Positions 43,841-52,495 of a stretch of DNA of 64,000 nt are shown one piece after another. This DNA comes from Rhodococcus wratislaviensis (GTDB lineage Bacteria; Actinomycetota; Actinomycetes; Mycobacteriales; Mycobacteriaceae), in NCBI RefSeq assembly GCF_900455735.1, contig NZ_UAUI01000001.1:310001-374000 (forward strand), written 5' to 3'. The translations under genes were made by a program, and so were the position numbers. Under the pieces are notes generated by a model that saw only the letters and a program-made list of their open reading frames with translations, did not search any database and was not told the DNA's origin. The number at the start of each line of letters is the position of its first letter. Position 1 is the first letter of the stretch.

Positions 43841-45373
43841 CTAGACAGTTACGTGAGAGAAGCGTTCACGCAGGTCTCGTTTGAGGACTTTTCCGGTGAC
43901 GTTCCTGGGCAGGGTGTCGATGAAGACGACCCGCCGGGGTACTTGGAATCCGCCGAGTTGTTCTCGGCAGGTGGTGATGATGTCGTCGGCGGTGGCGGTG
44001 GCGCCTTCACGGAGAACGACGACCGCACAGACTAGTTCTCCCCAGGTCTCGTCCTCGACGCCGATCGCCGCGGCCTCGGCGACGGCGGGGTGACGGTAGA
44101 GAGCCTGCTCGACGGTCAGAGACGCGACATTCTCCCCGCCGCTGATGATCAGATCCTTCTTTCTGTCGATGATGTAGACGAAGCCCTCGTCGTCTCGGCG
44201 GACCAGGTCGCCGGTGTGGAACCATCCGTCGGTGAATGCGGAGGCGGTCGCGTCCTCGTCGTGCCAGTAGCCGGTCATCACCTGGTCGCCGCGGATCACC
44301 ATCTCCCCCACCTGACCGGTGGGCACGTCGCGCATCGTGTCGTCGACGATGCGGATGTCGACCAGGCGCATGGGTTTGCCTGCGGCGGAGAGTAGTTCGC
44401 TCTCACCACTTGCGGCACGCCGGTGCGCGTCGTAGTCGAGGTGCAGCACGTTGCCGGCGAGCTCCGTCATGCCCATGCCCTGGTAGAAGTCGCAGCGGAG
44501 GCGTTCGAGCCCCTGACGCAGTACTGGGGCTGGGATTGCCGACGAGCCGTAGCCGATTGCCTGTAGGGAGCTGAGGTCGTGGTCGTCGAGCGCGGGATCC
44601 TGGAGCAGAAAGTTGATCATGGTCGGTGCCAGGCCCGTCTGCGTGACCTGCCACCGTTCCACGAGACTCAGGAACGTCGCATTGTCGTACGTGCGGAGAA
44701 TGCCGACGGTGCAGCCCATCAGGTGGTTGAGCAACGTCACGTACCCGCCGACGTGGCACAGCGGGAAGCAGAACAGGAAGACCGTGTCCTCCGGCAGTGC
44801 CCACTGCAGCGCCGACGACGTGATCCCGCTGACCAGGTTGCGATGACTGATCATCACACCTTTCGGCGTGCCGGTGGTGCCCGACGTGTACACCAGCCAC
44901 GCAATGTCGTCCGGTGCCGGCCGCACCGCCGGCGCCGGCGCCGGCCCGTCGCCCACGAACTCGTCCCAGCCGAGGGGTCCCGGGGCGGTTCCGATGGAGA
45001 CCACGGTGTGCACGGACGGGATTCGATCGCGAATCTGTGCGATAGTGCCGGCGAACTCCGCGGCCATGATCAGCACGGTCGCACCGGAGTGCTCGATCAG
45101 CGCGGCGATCTGGTCGGGATGCAAGCGGAAGTTGAGGATGGTCAAGGCCATCCCGGCCATCGGCACACCGTAGTAGCAGTCGAAGTATTCGGTGCAGTTC
45201 GTGGACAAGATTGCGACCCGGTCCCCCGGAGCCGCGACGCCGAGCAACGCGCCTGCAAGCCTTCTGCTGCGGTCACGCAGCTCGGAGTAGGTCACTGCCT
45301 CGTCCTCGAATCGCAGCGCGATCCGGCCGGGATGTTTGCGCGCGCCGTACTCGACGATGTCGCTGACCAGCAT
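43841..45373 (-). CDS. AMP-forming acyl-CoA ligase
   Basis: A 510-residue ANL-family enzyme: P-loop-like YTSGTTGTPKGV, IGYGSSAIP, YQGMGMTEL, GWFHTGDLVRRDDEGFVYIIDRKKDLIISGGENV (hinge) and the C-terminal Lys in NVTGKVLKRDLR. It adenylates a carboxylic acid and transfers it to CoA. The substrate cannot be read, but position in the operon between cyclase and importer suggests it activates the imported acid. It lies 44 bases after the cyclase gene. Confidence 0.9.
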   Translation of the reverse strand: MLVSDIVEYGARKHPGRIALRFEDEAVTYSELRDRSRRLAGALLGVAAPGDRVAILSTNCTEYFDCYYGVPMAGMALTILNFRLHPDQIAALIEHSGATVLIMAAEFAGTIAQIRDRIPSVHTVVSIGTAPGPLGWDEFVGDGPAPAPAVRPAPDDIAWLVYTSGTTGTPKGVMISHRNLVSGITSSALQWALPEDTVFLFCFPLCHVGGYVTLLNHLMGCTVGILRTYDNATFLSLVERWQVTQTGLAPTMINFLLQDPALDDHDLSSLQAIGYGSSAIPAPVLRQGLERLRCDFYQGMGMTELAGNVLHLDYDAHRRAASGESELLSAAGKPMRLVDIRIVDDTMRDVPTGQVGEMVIRGDQVMTGYWHDEDATASAFTDGWFHTGDLVRRDDEGFVYIIDRKKDLIISGGENVASLTVEQALYRHPAVAEAAAIGVEDETWGELVCAVVVLREGATATADDIITTCREQLGGFQVPRRVVFIDTLPRNVTGKVLKRDLRERFSHVTV

Positions 45374-45417
45374 TCAGTTTCTCCTAGGTACTGGTGAGGT
45401 GGCGGTGGAATCGGTGC

Positions 45418-46344
45418 TCACCGGATCGCGAGGGGGTTGATCGGCGATCCCACACCGCGAGTGAACTGTAGGGGCGGTCCGGCGTAGAAGAAGTCGTAGA
45501 TGCCGTCGGCAGCGCAGGAGGCGGACAGCTCCTCGAAGTCGAGCAACTCGGCAAGGGTCATGCCCATGTCCCGGATGAGCACCATGTGAAGCTCGAACAA
45601 CGCCCCGGGGTTCTCACCGGGCATCACCTCGACCGCCCAGTTGTCCGAGCCCACCACCGCGACGTCGCGCTCGCGCAACCAGGACGCGCACGACAGACTC
45701 AGACCCGGTTCACCGGCCATGAAACCCGCCGGGTCGTGATCGGCGAGAAACTTTGCGCGCCAACCTGTGCGGATCATCACGATGTCGCCCGAACCGATCT
45801 CGACGTTCTGAGCTGCGGCGACGGCGTCGAGTTCGTCCGGAGTGATAGCGGTCCCGGCCTCGAGCCAGTCCACACCGCGCGCCCGGGCCACGTCGAGCAG
45901 TACGCCGCGCCCGGCGATCCCCTTCGCCTGGGTATGAATTCCGCACTTGTCGGCACCCTTGACGGTGACGCCGGATCCCGGATGCCCGTTGTAGAGCTGA
46001 TCGTCGTAGTGCACATGGGACAGCGAGTCGTACTGCGAGCCCGCCTGCAGCGGCATGAAGACATAGTCGTCGGCCCATTTGAAGCCGCCGGGAAGCACCT
46101 GCTCCTGCCCGTTCTCGGCCATCAGCCGGATCGGATTGATCCGATTGCCTCCCGGCTGCGGCCCGTCACCGTCGAGTGGGATGCCCAGTTCGAAGATCGT
46201 GCCGGTCCGAATCAACGCTGCGGCGGCCGCGACACACTCGGGCGTGATGAGGTTCGTGGTCCCCCGCTCGTCGTCGACGCCCCAGCGACCCCAGTTGCTC
46301 ACCCGTCGGCCCAGCTCTCGCATATCGGATACGGACGTGGTCAT
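45418..46344 (-). CDS. Cyclase family protein (kynurenine-formamidase fold)
   Basis: A 308-residue metal-dependent hydrolase of the Cyclase family (PF04199), long subgroup: GVDDERGTTNLITPE, LQAGSQYDSLSHVHYDDQLYNG (metal-binding region), RGVLLDVARARGVDWL and GDIVMIRTGW. Such enzymes hydrolyse amides, lactones or enol rings. It is the first gene of the leftward arm; the ATG at 46344 follows GGAGGCAGG. The TetR-type operator lies 28-47 bases upstream. It may open a cyclic intermediate or lactone before activation. Confidence 0.87.
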   Translation of the reverse strand: MTTSVSDMRELGRRVSNWGRWGVDDERGTTNLITPECVAAAAALIRTGTIFELGIPLDGDGPQPGGNRINPIRLMAENGQEQVLPGGFKWADDYVFMPLQAGSQYDSLSHVHYDDQLYNGHPGSGVTVKGADKCGIHTQAKGIAGRGVLLDVARARGVDWLEAGTAITPDELDAVAAAQNVEIGSGDIVMIRTGWRAKFLADHDPAGFMAGEPGLSLSCASWLRERDVAVVGSDNWAVEVMPGENPGALFELHMVLIRDMGMTLAELLDFEELSASCAADGIYDFFYAGPPLQFTRGVGSPINPLAIR

Positions 46345-46371
46345 CCTGCCTCCTCGGCAATCGAACAAAGT

Positions 46372-46391
46372 ATGACGTGACAGTCATGTCA
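46372..46391. promoter_or_regulatory. Probable TetR operator, right end of the catabolic island
   Basis: ATGAC-G-TGACAGTCATGTCA, identical to the element at 33048-33067 except for the sixth base. On the minus strand it overlaps a TTGACA (-35) box, with TTTGTT 17 bp further as a weak -10, in front of the cyclase gene. The same geometry (operator over -35 and spacer) is seen at the left-hand site. Confidence 0.8.
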
Positions 46392-46494
46392 ACTATGCGA
46401 ATTGTGACCTCCAGCACCCCCGGTGTCAACACCGGAACTACGGAAGGGTCCGAGCCTGCCGGCCATGGAAACACGATGCGAGGAAGATGAGCTC

Positions 46495-47453
46495 ATGGAT
46501 GTGCCCCACCGTGTCGGCGTGCTCGTGTTCGACGGCGTGAAGATGCTCGACGTCGCCGGTCCATCCGAGGTCTTCACGGAGGCCAATCGACTCGGCGCCA
46601 CGTACGAGTTGGTGCTGTGCTCTGTCGGGGCGGTCGACGTGACCGCGTCCACCGGGATGCGGATTTCCGTCGATGCCGATGCCGCGGACACAGGCCATCT
46701 GTCAACCGCGCTGGTGATGGGCGGCGATATTTTTCCGTCGACGCCGGTGAGCCCGGAACTCGCCGGTGCGGCCACCACGCTGGCCGGCGATGCCGACCGG
46801 ATGGCCTCGATCTGCACTGGTGCGTTCATCCTGGCGGCGGCCGGGCTCCTCGACGGCCGGCGCGCGACCACCCACTGGCAGCACGCCGCTACCCTTGCGC
46901 GCGGGTATCCCCGGATCACCGTGGAACCCGACGCCATCTTCGTCGAGGACGGCACCATCTTCTCCTCGGCAGGGGTCACAGCCGGCATCGACTTGGCCCT
47001 GGCTCTCGTCGAACGCGATCACGGCACCGAACTGGCACGAGCGGTAGCCCAGTCGCTCGTGGTGTTCCTGCAGCGACCCGGCGGTCAGTCTCAGTTCTCC
47101 CCCAGCTTGCGCGGGCCGCGGCCCCGCACCGGACAGCTCCGCAAGGTGGTCGATGCCGTGGCCGCAGACCCCACCGGTGACCACTCCATCACCCGACTCG
47201 CCGCGCGCGCCAACGTCAGCCCCCGGCATCTCACCAGGCTGTTCCAGGACGAGCTGGCACCACCCCGGCCAAGTACGTGGAGCTGATCCGATTCGACACC
47301 GCCAAAGCCATGCTGGATGCAGGACACACGTTGACTTCCGCGGCTCAGCACAGCGGGTTCGGCAGCCCGGAGACCTTACGACGCAGTTTCATCCAGCATC
47401 TCGGTGTGTCGCCCCGGGCGTATCGGCAGCGATTCCACTCCACCCAGCGCTGA
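46495..47453 (+). pseudogene. AraC-type regulator with DJ-1/PfpI domain, frameshifted
   Basis: The N-terminal GATase1-like domain (VGVLVFDGVKMLDVAGPSEVF, SICTGAFILAAAGLLDGRRATTHW) and the first helix-turn-helix (SITRLAARANVSPRHLTRLFQDEL) are in one frame that stops at 47286. The rest of the AraC domain (TTPAKYVELIRFDTAKAMLD, AQHSGFGSPETLRRSF, GVSPRAYRQRF) continues in the next frame to a TGA at 47451. One missing G near 47256 (GAGCTGG-CACC) explains this; restoring it gives a normal protein of about 319 residues. It is divergent from the cyclase gene. Confidence 0.82.
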
Positions 47454-47585
47454 AAGCAGCCGCCAGGGCATGTCCCGATCTGTGCGGAAGTGGACCGGAA
47501 TGCCGGTTTCCGCCGCGGTTGACGATGCCACTGTGAAGTAGAGCAGCCGCACCCCGCGGACCACTACTCCGGAAGCGAGAAACGC

Positions 47586-48224
47586 ATGACCGACACTGTC
47601 GCAGGCATCGACATTCCCGACACCGCCCTGGTCACCGAGGCAACCGAACTGGTGCGGGAGGCCGCGAACCCGTTGATCTACCACCATTCCCGCCGCGTGT
47701 TCCTGTTCGGTTCCCTCCGAGCCCGTCACCAGAAGGTCACGTTCGATCCCGAGCTGTTTTACGTCGGAGCGATGTTCCACGACCTCGGCCTCACGACGAA
47801 ATACCGCCGCACGGATCAGCGATTCGAGATCGACGGCGCCGACGAGGCCCGCAATTTTCTCCGCTCCCACGGAATCGGCGAAGACGAGGCAGACACCGTG
47901 TGGACGAGCATCGCACTTCACACCACGCCCGAGATTCCACTGCATATGGCACCGGAGATCGCGCTGCTCACCCGGGGAGTCGAACTCGACGTACTCGGTA
48001 TCGGCTACGACGCGATCACCGACGAGGAACGCGCCGCCGTCGTTGCCTCCCACCCGCGGCCGAACTTCAAGAACGAGATCCTCGCTGCCTTCACGGGCGG
48101 TCTCGAAGACCGCCCGGACACCACGTTCGGCAACGTGAAGGCCGATGTGCTGGCACACTTCGTACCCGGCTTCGTTCGGGGTGACTTCGTCGATGTGATT
48201 CTGAATTCTGCTTGGACTGAATGA
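47586..48224 (+). CDS. HD-domain protein, cyanamide-hydratase-like
   Basis: A 212-residue HD-superfamily hydrolase. The His at HHSRRVFLFG (residues 33-36), the His65-Asp66 pair (AMFHDLGLT) and a later Asp/His region (SIALHTTPEIP) provide the metal site. The layout resembles the cyanamide hydratase (DDI2/DDI3) and related urea-forming group rather than phosphodiesterases. Monocistronic, placed between the frameshifted AraC gene and the MmgE gene; no link to either pathway is evident. Confidence 0.78.
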   Translation: MTDTVAGIDIPDTALVTEATELVREAANPLIYHHSRRVFLFGSLRARHQKVTFDPELFYVGAMFHDLGLTTKYRRTDQRFEIDGADEARNFLRSHGIGEDEADTVWTSIALHTTPEIPLHMAPEIALLTRGVELDVLGIGYDAITDEERAAVVASHPRPNFKNEILAAFTGGLEDRPDTTFGNVKADVLAHFVPGFVRGDFVDVILNSAWTE

Positions 48225-48240
48225 TTTCCGTCCCGGTTCC

Positions 48241-49464
48241 TCAGTTGACACCGCCCGGCAGAAGACGTTGCAGCATTGCTGCTGCCGAAATCCAGTCCAG
48301 CTCCACTATCTCGGCTGCGCGTTCGTCACCGACACACCCTCGAACTTTGGCTTCGAAATCTGTGACGGATGCCGGCCGGCCCGGATGGCCCGTGGGCAGT
48401 TCAACCACGGCCTCGAGATGTGATCCGTCACGGAGTTCGACGATTACCGTGCAGTCTCCATCGAGCACACCCTCCCCCACGGGCTCGGCAACCACGCTGA
48501 CGCTGTCGAGGATGTTCCGAACTTCCGGCCGCTGCACGGCAGCGTCGGTGAAGCTCCCGATATCGGGGAACCCGTCCAGCAGGGCGGCCGCTATACCGTA
48601 GTTCAGCGAGAACTTGCCTTCCAGACCCGAACTCGGATAGTTGTGGATCAACGGCAGTACCGCGCTGCGCGGAGTGTGCAGTCGTATGCGGGCGATGTCG
48701 TCGATCGACAACCTACCCAGCGACCGGATCGCAGCGATCGGACGCTGGAGCGCGTAGCAACACGGGTGAAGCTTCAGCCCGAGACCATCCGGAATGATGG
48801 GACCTTCGACCTGCGGTGATCTCCGCCCTCCGACGAGCCGGAACCATTCACCGACTGCACGAGGGTCGGCGGTCGCGCCGGCTGCGGCGAGTCTGGCCGC
48901 TCGCACACCGGCCTGGGCAGCGAATCCGACCTGCATCGACTTGCCTGCGGTACCGAAGGCCTGGCGGACGCCACCTGCGCCGGGGACAGCGTGCGCCATC
49001 GCGATAGCGATACCGTCAGAATCGAGCCCCAGCGACAGCCCCGCCGCAACAGCAGCCGCGATGGCACCGACCGTCGCGGTGGTGTGCCATCCCTGCGTGT
49101 AGTGGTTCCAACCGAGCGCAGTACCCAGACGCGCCATCACGCCCGCCGCCGCCAGATACTCCCGCGCACCGCCGCCCGCCGCCAACGTGGCAGGAACGCA
49201 GACCACACTGATGTGCGTCGTGGATGGTATGTGCAGATCATCGAAATCGAGCACGTGTCCGACCGCTGCCCAACGCAACGCAGCAGGCAGACCGTCCGTC
49301 CACGCTGCTACCGGATCATCCATTGCAGCAAGGGTCACTGCAACGGTATCGACAAGCGCACGTCGAGCGAGTTCGAGTTCCGCGGGCCCCGGCTCGATGC
49401 CGGCGGCCCACCTTGCGAGATCGTGCGCGCTGACACTGGTTGATTCGTGCGGCGCAATCGCCAT
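48241..49464 (-). CDS. MmgE/PrpD family protein
   Basis: A 407-residue protein of the MmgE/PrpD family (2-methylcitrate dehydratase, cis-aconitate decarboxylase and relatives): HVLDFDDLH with the conserved Asp pair, HISVVCVPATLA, YTQGWHTTATVGAIAAAVAA, GTAGKSMQVGFAAQAG, KLHPCCYALQRPIAAI and GLEGKFSLNYGIAAAL. It should add or remove water or CO2 on a tricarboxylate-like acid. An IclR-type palindrome (49525-49543) lies 60-80 bases upstream, so it likely belongs to the regulon of the genes to the right. Confidence 0.85.
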   Translation of the reverse strand: MAIAPHESTSVSAHDLARWAAGIEPGPAELELARRALVDTVAVTLAAMDDPVAAWTDGLPAALRWAAVGHVLDFDDLHIPSTTHISVVCVPATLAAGGGAREYLAAAGVMARLGTALGWNHYTQGWHTTATVGAIAAAVAAGLSLGLDSDGIAIAMAHAVPGAGGVRQAFGTAGKSMQVGFAAQAGVRAARLAAAGATADPRAVGEWFRLVGGRRSPQVEGPIIPDGLGLKLHPCCYALQRPIAAIRSLGRLSIDDIARIRLHTPRSAVLPLIHNYPSSGLEGKFSLNYGIAAALLDGFPDIGSFTDAAVQRPEVRNILDSVSVVAEPVGEGVLDGDCTVIVELRDGSHLEAVVELPTGHPGRPASVTDFEAKVRGCVGDERAAEIVELDWISAAAMLQRLLPGGVN

Positions 49465-49524
49465 AGCCCACTCCTTTTCCGCACCGGAGCGCCCGGTGCG
49501 CTAGCTGAGCATTCAATGGAACAC

Positions 49525-49543
49525 CATACCGTTGAACGGCACA
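49525..49543 (-). promoter_or_regulatory. IclR-type operator, copy 1 (before MmgE gene)
   Basis: Read on the minus strand TGTGCCGTTCAACGGTATG: the left half-site is perfect and the right half has changes. It lies in front of the MmgE/PrpD gene. No convincing -35/-10 pair is seen for that gene. Confidence 0.6.
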
Positions 49544-49665
49544 CAGGAAAAGCAATCGTTCCTCGGTTCGGCATGAAGCCGCCCTTGCGTATCCGCGCCC
49601 GCCATCTCGTCTACCTGGCTTGTAGGCCAGCACACTTCACCGCAGATGATCCTCGTGAACCAACC

Positions 49666-49695
49666 TTGACAGAGTGTGATCCGAGGCACGATACT
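49666..49695 (+). promoter_or_regulatory. Sigma-70-type promoter of the MHS transporter gene
   Basis: TTGACA (49666-49671), 18-bp spacer, GATACT (49690-49695). The IclR-type operator at 49711-49729 begins about ten bases after the expected start point. Confidence 0.75.
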
Positions 49696-49710
49696 CATTT
49701 TCCGAAACAC

Positions 49711-49729
49711 TGTGCCGTTATGTAGCACA
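49711..49729 (+). promoter_or_regulatory. IclR-type operator, copy 2 (before MHS transporter)
   Basis: TGTGCCGTTATGTAGCACA; left half perfect, right half TAGCACA. Preceded by AAACAC as in copies 3 and 4. It starts 45 bp after the -35 box start. Confidence 0.75.
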
Positions 49730-49908
49730 CCAGGGTCGTTGCAGAGATCGAATCAATCGCGGAGCTTCCCCGATTCGGGGTTCGACGCCTCGGGCCCTGG
49801 ACGGTCAGTGCCTCAAAACTTCGCCCACGACGTGAACCTCATCGAGCCACAGGCAACCAGAAGCCCTGCGGAACCACGCGCAACGCCTTCAGAGAAAGAC
49901 ACTTCGCA

Positions 49909-51213
49909 ATGAGAATAGAGACATCCGATAAACCGGCCATCTTGAACCCGAGGCGACAGCTGATTGCCGGCACCATCGGGCACTCGGTCGAGTTTTTCGA
50001 TTTCCTCGCGTACTCGTACCTCGCGGTCTACTTCGCAACTTCCTTCTTTCCCTCTTCCGAATCCTCGGGATTGGTCCCGCTCCTGAGCGCCTTCGGCGTT
50101 TTTGCCGTCGGGTTCCTCGCCCGTCCGCTGGCAGGGCTCTTCATCGGACTCTTTGCAGATCGGTACGGCCGCCGGCGAGCCTTGAGTCTCACCATCAGCC
50201 TCATGGCCGGCGGCAGCCTGCTCGTCGCGGTCTGCCCCACGTACAGCCAGATCGGTGTCGCCGCGCCCATAATTCTCACTGTTGCCCGCATTCTGCAGGG
50301 GTTGTCCGCTGGCGGCGAGTACACGACTGCGGGTGCCTTCATCGTCGAATCCGCCCCCGACGGTCGACGCGGTTTCTATTCGAGCTTCATGTTCGTCGCG
50401 TCGGGCATGGGGAAATTGGCATGTCTGGCCTTCATCACCGCGTTCGTCGCGCTCATCGGTGAAGATGCGATGCGCGACTACGGTTGGCGAATCCCCTTCG
50501 CCGTTGGCGCCTTGGCCGCGGTCGTGGCCTGGTACATTCGCCGCGGAACTCAGGAGACGCTCGGAACTACCGTCTCCGACGACGGCGCGGCACCGGTGAG
50601 CCGCAACCCGCTCAATGCTCTGCAGCGTTACCCCAGACAGTCCCTCATCGTGTTTGCCATCGCAACCGGAATGGGTGTTGGACAATATTTTTGGGCTACG
50701 TACCTGACTACGTACTTCCAGATCCAGAACGGCGCCTCCGCCACCACCGCAATGACGGTCGGCATTATCACGCTGATTCTCTACACGATCGCACAGCCGG
50801 TGGCCGGGCTCATCTCCGACAGGTACGGGCGTAAACCATGCATGTACGTATTCGGCATCGGCACCATCATTGTGACGCCTTTCCTGCTGTCGATCACGAG
50901 TTCGAACTTTGCGGTACTCCTATGCATTCAGCTCGTCGGGCTTCTGTTGCTCAGCTTCTGCACGTCGATCACGTCAGCTGTGATGGTCGAAAACTTCCCA
51001 CCGCACGTGCGAGTGAGCGGCCTAGGCTTTCCCTACTCGCTCTCGGTGGCAATCTTTGGTGGAACGGTCCCGCTTGTGGCCACCGCACTGGCCAATTCCG
51101 GTTATTCCCAGTACTTTCCGTGGTACATCGTGGCCACTGCGGTTGTTACGCTCGTGGGCGCCATATCGGTACCGGAAACGTTTCGCAGCGACATTTCGGG
51201 CGAAGAATCCTGA
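49909..51213 (+). CDS. MFS transporter, metabolite:H+ symporter (MHS) family
   Basis: A 434-residue, 12-helix symporter. MHS hallmarks: GHSVEFFDFLAYSYLAVYF, LARPLAGLFIGLFADRYGRRRAL, RILQGLSAGGEYTTAGAFIVE and LISDRYGRKP between helices 8 and 9. Relatives import alpha-ketoglutarate, shikimate, citrate or other acids. The expression signals place it in the IclR regulon, so it probably imports the dicarboxylate broken down by the enzymes at 52496-58181. Confidence 0.9.
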   Translation: MRIETSDKPAILNPRRQLIAGTIGHSVEFFDFLAYSYLAVYFATSFFPSSESSGLVPLLSAFGVFAVGFLARPLAGLFIGLFADRYGRRRALSLTISLMAGGSLLVAVCPTYSQIGVAAPIILTVARILQGLSAGGEYTTAGAFIVESAPDGRRGFYSSFMFVASGMGKLACLAFITAFVALIGEDAMRDYGWRIPFAVGALAAVVAWYIRRGTQETLGTTVSDDGAAPVSRNPLNALQRYPRQSLIVFAIATGMGVGQYFWATYLTTYFQIQNGASATTAMTVGIITLILYTIAQPVAGLISDRYGRKPCMYVFGIGTIIVTPFLLSITSSNFAVLLCIQLVGLLLLSFCTSITSAVMVENFPPHVRVSGLGFPYSLSVAIFGGTVPLVATALANSGYSQYFPWYIVATAVVTLVGAISVPETFRSDISGEES

Positions 51214-51290
51214 TCGGCATTCTCCCCTGCCCGCATAGCTGACGTTCGCGCAGACATGCGGTCGAAGTCCTCGGGAGATATTACGGATTC

Positions 51291-51328
51291 GCTCCTTCTC
51301 GGGCCCGCCGCACGGCCCGAGAAGGAGC
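51291..51328. terminator. Bidirectional terminator after the transporter gene
   Basis: A 15-bp perfect stem GCTCCTTCTCGGGCC / GGCCCGAGAAGGAGC with an 8-base loop, lying between the convergent ends of the MHS gene (51213) and the GntR gene (51391). Confidence 0.8.
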
Positions 51329-51390
51329 CGTCGTAGTCCAGGCGTACATGGACGGCGGGGCGAGTCGTCTTCACTCCCAGCCACCCGTCC

Positions 51391-52128
51391 TCAACTTCTG
51401 CCGATGGTGTTTCGGTAGGTGTAGTGCTCGGGCAAGTAGTAGCTGACCGCCAGCTCGACTGCCCGACTGTCCGAATCGAAGTAGACGCGATCGGCGCGCA
51501 ACAGGGGATGCTCGGCGGGGCAGTCGAGGTGATGGGCGATCTCCTCGGCTGCCGGCGCCACGGTGATCGACTGCACGAGTTCGACAACGGGAGACGCCAG
51601 GTGAGGTTCCAAGAGACCGATGATCGTGTGCACTCCGATCGCGCCCGGCTCCGTCCCCGCGCCGCCGCACAGGTGCTGCGCGTGAAGATCCGGCAGATGG
51701 ACGGTCGTCATCGCGAACAGGATTCCCGCGTGGCGGCGTACATACGCGATCGTGGAGACGAGGTCACTGTCGAGGCGTAGCCGGCTTGCGGCTTCGATGT
51801 CGGCCCTCCGTCGCAGAGGCGCAACGATTTCTGTTGTGGTACCAGCGGGAAGATTGGTCAGTTCTTCAATCGGTCCGAGCCGCCGGAGGCGTCTACTCCC
51901 CAGTTCGGAGACATAAGTGCCCCTCCCCGGAACGCGATACACCAGGCCATCCGCCACGAGATCGTAGAATGCTCGCCGCACGGTCTGCCGACTCAATCCA
52001 TACTTTCCGGCAAGTTCGAGCTCTGTGGGAAGCTGTCGACCACCGTGGAACTGGCCCGCAGCGATTTGCTCGCGCAGCGCGTGGGACAACCGCCGATGCG
52101 CCGGCGCCTCTTCGTTGTCGCGGCCCAT
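51391..52128 (-). CDS. GntR family transcriptional regulator, HutC/UTRA type
   Basis: A 245-residue regulator: winged helix at about 12-75 (LSHALREQIAAGQFHGGRQLPTE, YGLSRQTVRRAFYDLVADGLV, GRGTYV) and a UTRA effector domain (about 95-240; TTVHLPDLHAQHL, ADRVYFDSDSRAVELAVSYYLPEHYTY). It lies between IclR-regulated units but its own promoter shows no IclR palindrome, and I see no obvious GntR operator (e.g. GT-N-TA-N-AC) beside the catabolic genes. Its target is unclear. Confidence 0.87.
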   Translation of the reverse strand: MGRDNEEAPAHRRLSHALREQIAAGQFHGGRQLPTELELAGKYGLSRQTVRRAFYDLVADGLVYRVPGRGTYVSELGSRRLRRLGPIEELTNLPAGTTTEIVAPLRRRADIEAASRLRLDSDLVSTIAYVRRHAGILFAMTTVHLPDLHAQHLCGGAGTEPGAIGVHTIIGLLEPHLASPVVELVQSITVAPAAEEIAHHLDCPAEHPLLRADRVYFDSDSRAVELAVSYYLPEHYTYRNTIGRS

Positions 52129-52410
52129 GAGCCCACACCGATCCGTTCCTGTCGCCCTTCGGCATCATTCATTGCCGCGACGCGCTGTCTTCCATGCCGA
52201 TCCAGAGGGATCGTCCGCGAACCATCGTAGTGGACGTTGGCACGTTATGCCAGATAGCGGCACACTCCGTCGAGTCCCGGCACGCCCATCCTCCCCGCTC
52301 ACGTCGGGGTCCCGACCGACATCGGAGTACGCAGACCGGGTCGACGTCGATGCACCGACACCTCGCACCAGTACGGACGACAATTCCGCGGACGCTCACC
52401 GGACCGAGGG

Positions 52411-52440
52411 TTGACCAACACGGCTTCAGTACGGCATTCT
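52411..52440 (+). promoter_or_regulatory. Promoter of the acyl-CoA dehydrogenase operon
   Basis: TTGACC (52411-52416), 18-bp spacer, CATTCT (52435-52440), with the operator starting 18 bases after the -10 box. Confidence 0.65.
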
Positions 52441-52457
52441 GATTCATATCGGAACAC

Positions 52458-52476
52458 TGTGCCGTATAGAGGCACG
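52458..52476 (+). promoter_or_regulatory. IclR-type operator, copy 3 (before acyl-CoA dehydrogenase operon)
   Basis: TGTGCCGTATAGAGGCACG, preceded by GAACAC. It begins 47 bp after the start of the -35 box and ends 19 bp before the ATG. Confidence 0.75.
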
Positions 52477-52495
52477 GATGAAGGGTTGAAGCCTC

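Larger units (their letters stand above)
49465..49908. other. Divergent control region of the MmgE and MHS-transporter genes
   Basis: About 440 bases without a gene. It holds two copies of the 19-bp IclR-type palindrome (49525-49543 and 49711-49729) and a good promoter towards the transporter (49666-49695). The transporter message would have a long leader of about 200 bases after the operator, for which I see no clear riboswitch or hairpin structure. Confidence 0.7.
52129..52495. other. Divergent region between the GntR gene and the acyl-CoA dehydrogenase operon
   Basis: About 370 bases. The right-hand end holds the promoter (52411-52440) and IclR-type operator (52458-52476) of the operon. 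The left part should contain the GntR promoter; I see no gene there. Confidence 0.6.

Noticed and set aside
49730..49908. Possible riboswitch in the long leader of the MHS transporter
   Set aside because: I find no recognisable aptamer core or terminator/antiterminator pair; the region could simply be a long leader.
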